Shown: positions 14,815 to 23,321, numbered from the stretch's first letter. The stretch is 64,000 nt of DNA from Streptomyces sp. NBC_00448 (GCF_036014115.1 NZ_CP107913.1:9318501-9382500); one strand, 5' to 3'. Numbers and translations: made by a program. The notes: generated by a model from the letters alone, not told the origin.

Positions 14815-17027
14815 CAGACCACCTCCCCGGACCCGGACCGGTGCGCGTCGGCCGCGTCGCCGGTGCCGTGCTCGTCCTGGCCGTTCCGGCCGTCCCGGTT
14901 GCCGTCGGCGCCGCGCGCACCGGGCCGGCCGGCCGCCGCGGGCGGCCCGTCGCCTGGCGGTTCCCCGCCGGTCGCGGCGCCCGCGCCGGGCCCGCGGTCG
15001 TCGGCCGCCTCGCGTGCCGGGGACCTGCTGTCCCCGCCCGGACCTCGTCCGCCGGTCCGGTCCACGCCCACGCGCTCGCCCGTCCCGCTGCCGCCCGCGC
15101 CGCCGTCGGCAACCCCGGCCGCGTCCGTGCCGGCCACGCTCGTGCGGCAGGTCGCCGTACCGCCCGGGTCCTGGTCCGTACGGCCCGGACCGTCCGCCTC
15201 CGCGGGTGAGTGCTGCGCGGGGACCTGCGGGGCGTCGGCCTCGGCCGCGCTGCGGTCGACCAGCGACCGGTAGCCGGGCTCGCGGCGCAGCAGGTCGCGG
15301 TGGCTGCCGGAGGCGACGACCTTGCCGTCGACCAGGTAGTGCACGGTGTCGGCCTGGTCGAGCAGGACCGGCGAGGTGCCGGTGACCACGGTGGTGCGGC
15401 CGGTGCGCGCCGTGCGCAGCCGGGCCGCGACGGCCGCCTCGGTGTGCGCGTCGAGCGCGGAGGTCGGCTCGACCGCCATCAGCACCTCGGGTTCGGCCAG
15501 CAGCGCCCGTACCAGGCGGATGCGCTGGCGCTGGCCGCCGGAGAGGTTGCGGGCCTGCGCGTCCATGGCGGTGCCGAGCCCGTCGGGCAGCCCGTCGACG
15601 ATGTCCTGCGCGACGGCGGCGCGCACCGCGCGGGCGACCGCCTCGTCGTCGTGGTGGCGGCGGCCGGAGACCATCTCGCGCAGCGGACCGGCGAACAGGT
15701 CCGCCTCGTTGTCGGCGACGAGGATACGGTCGCGGACCTGCGCCGCCGCGACCTCGTCGAGCCGGACCGGCCCCCAGGTCACGGCCCCGGGCGCGAACCC
15801 GCAGAGCCGGTCCACCACCTCGGCCGACTCGGCGGGCCGGCCGCTGACCAGCGCGGTGAGCGTGCCCGGCGCCACCTCGACGCCGGAGCCCGGGTCGCGC
15901 AGCGCGGACGGCGCGGCGGGCGGGTCCGTACGGGCCTGCCGCACGGCGGAGTCGGGCACCAGGGACAGGAAGCCCACCACCCGTTTGGCGGCCACCAGCC
16001 CGCGCGTGACGTCGTACCCGCACTCGATGAAGAACCCGACCGGCACCACGAGCACCGCGACGTATCCGTAGACCCCGACGAACTCGCCCACCGAGATGGA
16101 CCCTTCGACGGCGAGGCGGGCCGCGAGCCAGGTGACGAGTGCGAGGAAGACCATCGGCAGCCCGACGCCGAGCGCCTGCACCCAGCTCGTCACCGCCCCG
16201 ACCCGGTAGCCCTGGCCGGTCAGCTCGCCGGAGTCCCGGCGGAAGGAGTCGGCGAACAACTGCTTCCCGCCGAGGCCGTTGAGGACCCGCAGCCCTCCGG
16301 ACAGGTCGCCGATCCGGGCGGTCAGACCGCCCTGCTGCTCGCGGTAGACCGCCTCAGCCCCGCGCAGCCGCCCCAGCAGCGGGCCGACCAGCACCGCGAT
16401 GACCGGCACCCCGAGCAGCACCACCAGCGCGAGCGACACGGAGACCGACAGCAGCAGACCGGCCACCACGAGGTAGGCGATCACCGAGCCGAAGCCCGGG
16501 CCGGTCATGGTGAGGGACTGGCTGATCTGCTGGACGTCGGTGACGCCGATCGTGACGACCTCGCCGGCCCTCGCCTGCCGCGGCAGCGACGCACCCAGCC
16601 GGGTGGCCTGGCCGACCACCGACTTGACGGTGCGGAAGGTCGCGTCCATCCGCAGCCGGGTCATCGTGCGGTGCCGCATGATGCTCACCCAGGCGTTGAC
16701 CACGCCCAGGCCGAGCAGGACCCCGCTCCACGCGGTGAGCGCGCCCATCCGGCCCGGCTCCAGGCCGTCGTCGATCGCGCGGGACAGGACGTAGGGCGTC
16801 AGGGTGATGAGGACCATCCAGACGGTGCCGAGCAGCGCGCCCCCGGCCGTACGGCCGCGCTGGCTCATGAGCAGCCACCACAGGTAGCGGCCCGCGCTGC
16901 GGTGGTCGGGGGTTCCGGGGTCCGCGTACGAGTCGATCACCGGCGGCATCCGCGGGTCTCGCGGTACGACCGGGGCGGGGGCGGCTGCTGGGGTGGGTGC
17001 ATGGCCGCCACCTTCGCAGAGCACCAT
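14814..17027 (-). CDS. ABC exporter subunit with degenerate Walker A
   Basis: A half-transporter of 737 residues. The membrane domain spans about 45-350. In the ATPase domain the Walker A is lost (VSGRPAES, about 394-401), the Walker B aspartate is replaced (VLMAVEPTSALD, 516-526) and the switch His region reads TGTSP. The signature LSGGQRQR (495-502) is intact. Residues 594-737 are an unusual, hydrophilic Gly/Asp/Ala-rich tail with no predicted fold. It is translationally coupled to the next subunit. The ATG at 17027 is used; the conserved part begins near ATG 16949 (MPPVIDSYADPG), which is an equally possible start. Confidence 0.88.
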   Translation of the reverse strand: MVLCEGGGHAPTPAAAPAPVVPRDPRMPPVIDSYADPGTPDHRSAGRYLWWLLMSQRGRTAGGALLGTVWMVLITLTPYVLSRAIDDGLEPGRMGALTAWSGVLLGLGVVNAWVSIMRHRTMTRLRMDATFRTVKSVVGQATRLGASLPRQARAGEVVTIGVTDVQQISQSLTMTGPGFGSVIAYLVVAGLLLSVSVSLALVVLLGVPVIAVLVGPLLGRLRGAEAVYREQQGGLTARIGDLSGGLRVLNGLGGKQLFADSFRRDSGELTGQGYRVGAVTSWVQALGVGLPMVFLALVTWLAARLAVEGSISVGEFVGVYGYVAVLVVPVGFFIECGYDVTRGLVAAKRVVGFLSLVPDSAVRQARTDPPAAPSALRDPGSGVEVAPGTLTALVSGRPAESAEVVDRLCGFAPGAVTWGPVRLDEVAAAQVRDRILVADNEADLFAGPLREMVSGRRHHDDEAVARAVRAAVAQDIVDGLPDGLGTAMDAQARNLSGGQRQRIRLVRALLAEPEVLMAVEPTSALDAHTEAAVAARLRTARTGRTTVVTGTSPVLLDQADTVHYLVDGKVVASGSHRDLLRREPGYRSLVDRSAAEADAPQVPAQHSPAEADGPGRTDQDPGGTATCRTSVAGTDAAGVADGGAGGSGTGERVGVDRTGGRGPGGDSRSPAREAADDRGPGAGAATGGEPPGDGPPAAAGRPGARGADGNRDGRNGQDEHGTGDAADAHRSGSGEVV

Positions 17028-17051
17028 GCCGACGGGCCAACGTATATCTCA

Positions 17052-17206
17052 CCTTTCGGGCGCGGTGGGCGCTCCTTTCGGGCGCGGGCGGCGCTTCGTC
17101 CGGGCGCGGCCGCCGCTCCTTCCGGGTGCCGCCGCGGCCGCGTGGCGCCTACGTCCCGGCGGCGTCGCGGGTACGTCCCGTCCACGTCGCGGGTGCGTCC
17201 CGGCGC
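17052..17206. repeat. Imperfect 22-bp tandem repeats
   Basis: Upstream of the ABC operon. Adjacent 22-bp units begin at 17052 and 17074 (CCTTTCGGGCGCGG core), a weaker third at 17096, and a related pair of 22-bp units starts at 17163 and 17185 (CGTCGCGGGTACGTCCCG and CGTCGCGGGTGCGTCCCG). They fill most of the 235-bp gap between divergent genes. Confidence 0.6.
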
Positions 17207-17271
17207 CGTAACAACCCTCCATCCGGCGGGTATTGCGGTGTGTCCGGTGAATCGCGGGGCATATGGCCTGC

Positions 17272-17553
17272 ATGGGACTCATCGGTTGGATCATTCTGGG
17301 ACTGCTCGCCGGGGCGATAGCCAAGCTCCTGCTGCCCGGGCGTGACCCGGGTGGGGTGCTGGGCACCATCGTCATCGGCATCGTCGGGGCCTTCCTCGGC
17401 GGCTGGCTGTCGGCCAAGCTGCTGGACAAGCCCGTGCCGCACCACTTCTTCGACGGCCATACCTGGCTCGCCGCGATCGGCGGCTCGCTGGTGCTGCTGA
17501 TCGCGTACCGCCTGCTGTTCGGGGACTCCCGAGATCGCCGAAGCCGACGCTGA
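17272..17553 (+). CDS. GlsB/YeaQ/YmgE family membrane protein
   Basis: Small integral membrane protein of 93 residues. Three hydrophobic segments are seen: GLIGWIILGLLAGAIAKLLL, then TIVIGIVGAFLGGWLSAKLL, and LAAIGGSLVLLIAYRLLF. This is the Transgly_assoc pattern of glycine-rich helices, with the conserved loop PGRDPGG between the first two. The family is linked to stress response and the cell envelope, but its biochemical role is unknown. An alternative ATG lies 9 nt upstream (17263). Ribosome site weak. Likely a single-gene transcript. Confidence 0.85.
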   Translation: MGLIGWIILGLLAGAIAKLLLPGRDPGGVLGTIVIGIVGAFLGGWLSAKLLDKPVPHHFFDGHTWLAAIGGSLVLLIAYRLLFGDSRDRRSRR

Positions 17554-17633
17554 GCGGCCCGGCCGGGCCCGACCCGGCCGCCCCCGCTCCCCCCGGCCCG
17601 GCCAGGCCCGCCCAGCAGCCCCGGCCGGGCCGC
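17554..17633. terminator. Possible hairpin terminator
   Basis: 14-bp inverted repeat (17554-17567 with 17620-17633) directly after the GlsB-type gene stop, with a long 52-nt G/C-rich loop. Position fits a terminator; the long loop lowers confidence. Confidence 0.3.
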
Positions 17634-17737
17634 GCCGTACCCCCGAACGGCCCCGGTGCACGGGCCGGCCGGCCGCCGGCCGAGCACAATGACCGGAGCG
17701 GCATCCACGGCCCCCGCAGCGGCACCAGGAGCGGAAC

Positions 17738-19180
17738 ATGAGCGCAACCGCCGACATCGGCGTGACCGGACTCGCCGTCATGGGCAGCAATCTCGCCCGG
17801 AACTTCGCCCGCCACGGGTTCACCGTGGCACTGCACAACCGCACCACCGCCAAGACCACCGCCCTCGTCGACGAGCACGGCGACGAGGGCGCCTTCGTGG
17901 CCACCCGCACCCCCGAGGAGTTCGTGGCCGCCCTCGAACGCCCCCGCCGGCTGATCATCATGGTCAAGGCCGGCGACCCCACCGACGCGGTGATCCGCGA
18001 GTTCGCGCCGCTGCTCGAAGAGGGCGACGTGATCATCGACGGCGGCAACGCGCACTTCGAGGACACCCGGCGCCGCGAGCGGGAACTGCGCGCGCAGGGC
18101 ATCCACTTCGTCGGCACCGGCATCTCCGGCGGCGAGGAGGGCGCGCTGAACGGCCCGTCCATCATGCCCGGCGGCTCCGCGCAGTCCTACGAGTCGCTCG
18201 GCCCGCTGCTGGAGCGGATCGCCGCGAAGGCCAAGGACGGCACCCCCTGCACCACCCACATCGGCCCGGACGGCGCCGGCCACTTCGTGAAGATGGTGCA
18301 CAACGGCATCGAGTACGCCGACATGCAGCTCATCGCCGAGGCGTACGACCTGCTGCGCGCCATCGGCGGCTACACCCCGGCCCAGATCGCCGACATCTTC
18401 CGTACCTGGAACACCGGGCGGCTCGACTCGTACCTGATCGAGATCACCGCCGAGGTGCTGGCCCACACCGACGCCGCGACCGGCCGCCCCTTCGTGGACA
18501 TCGTCGCCGACCAGGCCGAGCAGAAGGGCACCGGCCGCTGGACCGTGCAGACCGCGCTCGACCTCGGCGTGCCCGTCTCCGGGATCGCCGAGGCGGTCTT
18601 CGCCCGTTCGCTCTCCGGACACGCCGACCTGCGCGCCGCCTCCCGCGGCCTGCCGAGCCCGCAGGCGAAGGCCCTGTCCGGCCAGGCCGCGGCCGACTTC
18701 GCCGACCAGGTCGAACAAGCCCTGTACGCGTCGAAGATCGTCTCCTACACCCAGGGCTTCCACCAGATCCAGGCCGGCAGCGACGCCTACGACTGGGACA
18801 TCGACCTGGGCCGGATCGCGGCCATCTGGCGCGGCGGCTGCATCATCAGGGCCGCGTTCCTGGACCGGATCACCGCGGCCTACGACGGCCGCCCCGACCT
18901 GCCCAGCCTGCTGTCCGACCAGCGGTTCGCCGACGAGATCGGCGCCGCGCAGGACGACTGGCGGGCCGTGGTGGCCGCGGCCGCGGCGGGCGGCGTGCCC
19001 GCCCCCGGCTTCTCGGCCGCGCTCGCCTACTACGATGCGCTGCGCGCCGAGCGGCTGCCCGCCGCCCTCACCCAGGGCCAGCGCGACTTCTTCGGCGCCC
19101 ACACCTACCGGCGGATCGACCGCGAGGGCGTGTTCCACACGCTGTGGGGCGGCGACCGCGACGAGGTCGACGCCGGCTGA
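17738..19180 (+). CDS. gndA: 6-phosphogluconate dehydrogenase, decarboxylating
   Basis: Oxidises 6-phosphogluconate to ribulose 5-phosphate and CO2 with NADP+ in the oxidative pentose phosphate pathway. 480 residues, the classical long form. The Rossmann fingerprint GLAVMGSNLARN lies at 11-22, with NRT after strand 2 (NADP+ preference). IIDGGNAHFEDT and GPDGAGHFVKMVHNGIEY follow, the latter with the catalytic Lys185. The C-terminal helical domain ends in YRRIDREGVFHTLWGG, which closes the partner's active site. Start ATG 17738 follows GGAGCGGAAC. Streptomycetes often also have a shorter NAD-type form, so this may not be the only copy. Confidence 0.96.
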   Translation: MSATADIGVTGLAVMGSNLARNFARHGFTVALHNRTTAKTTALVDEHGDEGAFVATRTPEEFVAALERPRRLIIMVKAGDPTDAVIREFAPLLEEGDVIIDGGNAHFEDTRRRERELRAQGIHFVGTGISGGEEGALNGPSIMPGGSAQSYESLGPLLERIAAKAKDGTPCTTHIGPDGAGHFVKMVHNGIEYADMQLIAEAYDLLRAIGGYTPAQIADIFRTWNTGRLDSYLIEITAEVLAHTDAATGRPFVDIVADQAEQKGTGRWTVQTALDLGVPVSGIAEAVFARSLSGHADLRAASRGLPSPQAKALSGQAAADFADQVEQALYASKIVSYTQGFHQIQAGSDAYDWDIDLGRIAAIWRGGCIIRAAFLDRITAAYDGRPDLPSLLSDQRFADEIGAAQDDWRAVVAAAAAGGVPAPGFSAALAYYDALRAERLPAALTQGQRDFFGAHTYRRIDREGVFHTLWGGDRDEVDAG

Positions 19181-19256
19181 GCGTAATGCCCCGGAACGGG
19201 GGAATGCGACCACGCACAGGGCACCGGGCGTGCCCCCGCGAAAGGTAGGTTGGGGA

Positions 19257-19613
19257 ATGATCGAGTCCGCTGATCTGCGCGAGTGGCGCGACCACGACGT
19301 GGTCGACGAGGACAGCCACAAGATCGGCGCCCTGGAGGCGGTCTACGTGGACACCACCACCGACCTGCCCGCGGTGGCAACGATCCGGGTCGGACTGCCC
19401 ACCCGGCACCGGCTGGTGTTCGTGCCCGTCGCGGAGGCAGTGATCGGCCCGGGCTACGTACGGGTCCCCTACGCCAAGGCGCTGGTGAAGTCGGCCCCCT
19501 CGATCGGGACGGACGACGTCCTTCCGGTCGAGGACGAGGAGGCGATCTTCCAGCACTACGGGCTCCCGTACGAGCCGGGGGCGAAGGGCACCCGGCTGCT
19601 CGCCCGTCGCTGA
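19257..19613 (+). CDS. PRC-barrel domain protein
   Basis: A 118-residue soluble protein. An N-terminal PRC-barrel is visible: LREWRDHDVVDEDSHKIGAL, then VYVDTTTDLPAVATIRVG and LVFVPVAEA. The second half ends in an acidic helix and AIFQHYGLPY, a tail shared by many actinobacterial stress-associated PRC proteins. ATG 19257 is preceded by AGGTAGGTTGGGGA. The family has structural or regulatory roles; the specific job is unknown. Confidence 0.82.
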   Translation: MIESADLREWRDHDVVDEDSHKIGALEAVYVDTTTDLPAVATIRVGLPTRHRLVFVPVAEAVIGPGYVRVPYAKALVKSAPSIGTDDVLPVEDEEAIFQHYGLPYEPGAKGTRLLARR

Positions 19614-19733
19614 CCGCGCCCCCGTACCGGCGACGGGAGCCACCGGCCCGGCCGGCATCCGGCGGCGTTCCGGTCGCGACCGGAACGGGGACCGCCGGCC
19701 CGGTCGCCCTCCGCCCCGAAAGGACATCGGACC

Positions 19734-19904
19734 ATGAGCCTGTTCCTCTTCCTGATCATCGTGGCGATCGTCCTCGGCCTGATCGGCGCGGCTGCCGGGG
19801 GCCTCGGCTTCCTGCTCGCGATCGGCATCGTGGTGTTCGTCGCCGACCTGGCGTGGGGCTTGTGGCGGCTGCTGCGCCGCAAGCGGCCGCGGCCGGTCCG
19901 CTGA
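19734..19904 (+). CDS. Small membrane protein
   Basis: A 56-residue protein from ATG 19734, preceded by GAAAGGAC at a good distance. Almost the whole chain is hydrophobic: two helices (LFLFLIIVAIVLGLIGAAAG and LGFLLAIGIVVFVADLAWGL) followed by a basic tail LLRRKRPRPVR. This resembles the short hydrophobic proteins found widely in streptomycetes (hydrophobic protein family). Only 16 nt separate its stop from the next start, so it probably shares a transcript with the DedA gene. Confidence 0.7.
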   Translation: MSLFLFLIIVAIVLGLIGAAAGGLGFLLAIGIVVFVADLAWGLWRLLRRKRPRPVR

Positions 19905-19920
19905 GGCGGCCGGCGGCCGT

Positions 19921-20679
19921 ATGAACTCCATCACCGACTGGCTCTCGCGCTCCTCGGGCACGGCCGTCTACGCGATCGTCGGCGCCCTCGTCTTCTGCGA
20001 GGACGCCCTCTTCTTCGGCTTCGTGCTGCCCGGCGAGACCGCGGCGGTGCTCGGCGGGGTCGTCGCCAGCCAGGGCCGGGTGTCGGTGTTCTGGCTGTGC
20101 GTGGTGGTGGTGCTCGCGGCGGTGGCCGGCGACAGCGTGGGCTACGAGGTCGGCAAGCGGTTGGGGCCGCGCATCCTGGAGACCCGCGCGCTGCGCGGGC
20201 ACCGCGAACGCATCGGCCGAGCCGAGGAGTTGATCCGCCGGCGCGGGCCGGCCGCGGTCTTCCTCGGCCGCTTCATCGCCTTCTTCCGCGCCCTGATGCC
20301 CGCGCTCGCGGGCATCTCCCGCATGCCCTACCGGGTCTTCCTCGCCTTCAACGCCGCCGGCGGCCTCATCTGGGGCGTCGGCTTCACACTGCTCGGCTAC
20401 TACGCCGGCGACGCCTACAAGCGGGTCGAGCACACCGCGGGCACGGCCGTCGCGATCGTCGTCGCGGTGGTCGTGGTCGCGGCCCTCGTCTACTGGCACT
20501 TCAGGCGCAGGCGGCAGGAGGCGGGGGAGGAGCAGGCGGGGGAGGAGCGGGCGGAGGAGGCCGAGCGGTCGGACCCGGACGGCGGGACCGACCGGGCGGA
20601 CAGCGGGACCGATCGGGCGGGCGGCGGCGGGGCCACCCGGGCGGACGACCCCGACGACCCCGACGACGCCGACCGCTGA
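19921..20679 (+). CDS. DedA family membrane protein
   Basis: A polytopic membrane protein of 252 residues (SNARE_assoc/DedA family, thought to act as lipid scramblases or flippases using the proton gradient). Family markers are ALVFCEDALFFGFVLPGETA with a membrane-embedded acidic residue, GDSVGYEVGKRLG, and FLGRFIAFFRALMPALAGIS with the two conserved arginines. The C-terminal 55 residues are a repetitive acidic tail (GTDRADSGTDRAGG) without predicted structure. It follows a small membrane protein by 16 nt. Confidence 0.9.
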   Translation: MNSITDWLSRSSGTAVYAIVGALVFCEDALFFGFVLPGETAAVLGGVVASQGRVSVFWLCVVVVLAAVAGDSVGYEVGKRLGPRILETRALRGHRERIGRAEELIRRRGPAAVFLGRFIAFFRALMPALAGISRMPYRVFLAFNAAGGLIWGVGFTLLGYYAGDAYKRVEHTAGTAVAIVVAVVVVAALVYWHFRRRRQEAGEEQAGEERAEEAERSDPDGGTDRADSGTDRAGGGGATRADDPDDPDDADR

Positions 20680-20792
20680 CCCGTCCACGGCGGAACGCCC
20701 GCCCCGCGCCGTACGAGAGCGCCGCCGGGTGACGACCGAGCCGACCCGGACGGCGGGCGCCGTGGGAGCGGCGCCCGCCGTACCGCGGGCCG

Positions 20793-21293
20793 TCATTCGC
20801 TGTGCAGCACCTGCGAGATCGTCAGCCGAGCCGCCTGGCGGGCCGGTACGAGCGCGCCGAGCGCGGCGATCACCACCCCGGCCAGGGCCAGCCCGGCCAA
20901 CTGAGGCGCGTGCCACACGTCCCGCATCGACGCGGGGAAGGCGATCACGGAGACGTGGTCGAGCACCGTCCGGTGCGCGAGGATGCCCAGCGGGATGCCG
21001 AGCAGCCCGCCGACCAGGCCGATCCCCGCCACCGACGTCACCGTCATCACCACCACCTGGCGCGGTGTCATCCCGATCGACTTGAGCATGCCCAGGTCCC
21101 GGCGCCGCTCCCGCGTGGTCAGCAGCACCGTGTTGAACACGCCCAGCGCGGTGACGGCGGACAGCAGCACCGTGAAGATCGTCGAGAAGCCGACGACGGT
21201 GACGACCGGCGCCCCCGCGCTCTGCCGGCTGAGCGTGGGGCGCAGCCGCGGGTCGATGCGCCTGGCGGCGAAGGGGCGCGGCGGGCAGGGGAC
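20793..21293 (-). pseudogene. FtsX-like ABC permease, C-terminal fragment
   Basis: About 165 residues corresponding only to the end of a MacB/FtsX-type permease: TVVGFSTIFTVLLSAVTALG, RRRDLGMLKSIGMTPRQVV, two further membrane helices and the closing ARLTISQVLHSE. In frame, the sequence runs directly into the stop codon of the SMR gene at 21294-21296, with no start codon or N-terminus. The large extracellular domain and first helices are gone, and so is any ATPase partner. The junction suggests replacement of the 5' part when the exporter cassette arrived. Confidence 0.75.
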
Positions 21294-21635
21294 TTACGCG
21301 GAGCCGGCGTCACCGGAGTGCGGCTTGGCCAGTTTGAGCCCCACGATGCAGCCGATGATGCCGGTGAGGAAGAGCAACTTCAGACCGCTGACGGTCTCGT
21401 GGCCGGTGGCCATGGACCAGAGGACGGTGCAGGCGGCGCCGGACCCGCTCCATACCGCGTAGGTGACGCTGATCGGGATGCGCTTCACCACGTAGGACAG
21501 GGCGGTCAGGCTGATGGCCAGGGTGGCGAAGAAGACCAGGGTCGGCACGGCCTCGGTGAAGCCGTCGCTGGCGCCCAGCGCCGTGGCCCAGACGGCCTCC
21601 AGCAGCGAACTGCAGAACAGGACGAGCCAGGGCAC
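21294..21635 (-). CDS. SMR exporter subunit (second of pair)
   Basis: A 113-residue four-helix small multidrug resistance protein. The conserved membrane glutamate is in SSLLEAVWATALG (Glu13), and YVVKRIPISVTYAVWSGSG forms helix 3. Its start GTG follows the stop of the first SMR gene with no gap (TGAGTG), so the two are co-translated and probably form a heterodimer as in YkkCD/EbrAB. Likely substrates are guanidinium-like or quaternary cations. The divergent TetR gene at 22046 is the probable local repressor. Confidence 0.88.
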   Translation of the reverse strand: MPWLVLFCSSLLEAVWATALGASDGFTEAVPTLVFFATLAISLTALSYVVKRIPISVTYAVWSGSGAACTVLWSMATGHETVSGLKLLFLTGIIGCIVGLKLAKPHSGDAGSA

Positions 21636-21950
21636 TCAGCTCACCGCCTTCAGTCCGACGACGCAGCCGATCAGGCCGGCCAGCAGTGCCGCCCGCAGGG
21701 AGGTGAGCCGGTCCTGGCCGCGGGCGGCGGCCACCAGGGCGGTCAGCACAGCACCGATGCCGACCCAGACGGAATAGGCGGTGCCGACGGGCAGCGTCTT
21801 CATGGCGAAGGCCAGCCCGGCCATGCTGAGGGCCATCGCGGCCACGACCGCTACGGTCGGCCAAAGACGCCGGAACCCTTGCGTCGCGCCGAGTGCGCTG
21901 GCCCAGACGGCCTCCATCACCCCCGACGTGATCAGGACGATCCACGTCAC
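21636..21950 (-). CDS. SMR exporter subunit (SugE/Gdx-like)
   Basis: 104 residues, four helices. VMEAVWASALG carries the proton/substrate Glu13, and FAMKTLPVGTAYSVWVGIGA closely follows the SugE/Gdx pattern, the guanidinium-exporter branch of the family, rather than the EmrE drug branch. I chose GTG 21950 (MTWIVL) because GGGGAGG lies 6 nt before it; an ATG at 21965 lacks such a site. First gene of a two-gene operon. No guanidine riboswitch is visible upstream; instead there are palindromic sites shared with a divergent TetR gene. Confidence 0.88.
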   Translation of the reverse strand: MTWIVLITSGVMEAVWASALGATQGFRRLWPTVAVVAAMALSMAGLAFAMKTLPVGTAYSVWVGIGAVLTALVAAARGQDRLTSLRAALLAGLIGCVVGLKAVS

Positions 21951-21973
21951 GTCGTGCCTCCCCATCGTTCGCG

Positions 21974-22031
21974 CAGTCGTTCTCGTACGACTGTACTGAA
22001 ACCAGGTATAGCACATTTCCCGTACGACTGT
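21974..22031. promoter_or_regulatory. Predicted TetR operators, SMR/tetR divergent promoter
   Basis: Inverted repeat CAGTCGT(N6)ACGACTG at 21974-21993. The 11-mer CGTACGACTGT occurs twice in direct order (21984-21994 and 22021-22031). Both lie in the 95-bp gap between the divergent SMR operon and TetR gene, which is the expected place for an autoregulated repressor. Confidence 0.6.
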
Positions 22032-22045
22032 GCGACTATGGCGCC

Positions 22046-22612
22046 ATGCCCCGCGTGCTCGACGCCGAAGAACGCAACCGCCTGGTCTCCGAGGCGGCCT
22101 GGCGCGTCCTGGTGCGCGACGGCATCCAGGCGCTGTCGGTGCGCAGGATCGCCGCGGAGGCCGGGCTGCCGCCCAGCTCGCTGCGCTACACCTTCCCGAC
22201 GCAGGCGAGCGTGCGGATCGGCGCGTACGAGATGGTCGCGGAGCGTTTGATGGCCCGTGTCGCGGCGCTCTCCCCCGACAGCGAGCGGTGGGCCAGGCTG
22301 GTGCTGCTGGAACTCCTGCCGCTGGACGCGCAGCGCCGGCTGGAGATGGAGGTCTGCCTCGCGTTCGGCACCGCGGCGATGACGGACCCGGAACTGCGCC
22401 ACACCTTCCGGAGCGTGCACCGGGACGAACGCGCGCTGTGCGAGCGGGTGGTGCGGTCCGTGCGGGTGGCCGCCGCCGACGTCCCCGTCGAGGCCGAGCG
22501 GCTGCACGCACTGGTCGACGGTCTGGCGCTGCACCTCGTCCGGCAGGACCCGGAGGAGGACACCGGTTGGGCGGTGCGGGTCCTCGACGCTCACCTGGCG
22601 CGGCTCGGCTGA
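22046..22612 (+). CDS. TetR/AcrR family regulator
   Basis: 188 residues. N-terminal HTH at about 8-55 (EAAWRVLVRDGIQALSVRRI, then AAEAGLPPSSLRYTFPTQ), followed by an all-helical ligand/dimerisation domain. It is divergent from the SMR pair, with palindromic sites between them, so it most likely represses the exporter and itself, and is released by an exported cation. Start ATG 22046 gives the typical family length. Confidence 0.88.
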   Translation: MPRVLDAEERNRLVSEAAWRVLVRDGIQALSVRRIAAEAGLPPSSLRYTFPTQASVRIGAYEMVAERLMARVAALSPDSERWARLVLLELLPLDAQRRLEMEVCLAFGTAAMTDPELRHTFRSVHRDERALCERVVRSVRVAAADVPVEAERLHALVDGLALHLVRQDPEEDTGWAVRVLDAHLARLG

Positions 22613-22691
22613 CCGTCCGGCGTCCAGCGTCCGGAGGGCCGTTCACGCGGCTGTTCCCGTGACGGTTCTCCGGGGCGGGGCCGCGGGAAGG

Positions 22692-23321
22692 TCAGGACGT
22701 ACTGCGGCTGATGCGCACTAGATCGGCGGTGCTGACGGCGGGCCTGTCGCTCGGCGGGCCGGCGGATCGCAGCCCGGCCAGGTGAATGTCCAGGTGGCGC
22801 TTCCAGGCGTGCGGAGCCACCGCCCCGGTCGTCTCGATGATGCCCCGGAGTGCCCAGGCGGTCGCCAGGACGTCGCCGAGGCTGATGTCGGGGCCGATGT
22901 GCCCGTGTTCCTGCGCCTGCCGGCGGAGTTCGTCGATCAGCCGGCGCAGCCGGTCGGCGCCGCGCTCGATGCCGGCGCGGCCGACGAGTTCGCGGGCGTA
23001 GCCGCGGTGGTCGCTGTAGGACTGCCCGAGCACGCGCAGGAAGTGCTCCAGCCCGCTGCCGTCGCCGCGGGCCAGCGCCTTCGTGGCGGCCTCGTCGAGT
23101 TCGCCGAGGATGAGGTGCACCAACTCGTCCACGAGCGCTTCCTTGTTGGGGAAGCGGCGGTACACCGTGCCGACGCCGACTCCTGCACGCGACGCGATGA
23201 GTTCCATGGTCGCGTCCGTACCGAACTCGGAGAGGACCTCGCGGGCGGCCTCGACGATCAACTGGTGGTTGCGCGCGGCGTCCCGGCGCATCGGCCGGCC
23301 GGTGTCGTCCCGTACCGCCAT
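22692..23321 (-). CDS. TetR/AcrR family regulator
   Basis: 209 residues from ATG 23321 (MAVRDDTGRPMRRDAARN), chosen because AAGGAAGTGGTG precedes it; an upstream in-frame GTG at 23339 is possible. HTH at about residues 20-60 (IASRAGVGVGTVYRRFPNKE). It lies downstream of, and in the same direction as, the MFS exporter gene, 143 bp apart. Two identical-type palindromes in front of that exporter are its probable targets. Confidence 0.88.
   Translation of the reverse strand: MAVRDDTGRPMRRDAARNHQLIVEAAREVLSEFGTDATMELIASRAGVGVGTVYRRFPNKEALVDELVHLILGELDEAATKALARGDGSGLEHFLRVLGQSYSDHRGYARELVGRAGIERGADRLRRLIDELRRQAQEHGHIGPDISLGDVLATAWALRGIIETTGAVAPHAWKRHLDIHLAGLRSAGPPSDRPAVSTADLVRISRSTS

Noticed and set aside
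21951..22045. Guanidine riboswitch before the SMR pair
   Set aside because: The gap is under 100 bp, is filled by palindromes, and lacks the conserved ykkC-type elements.
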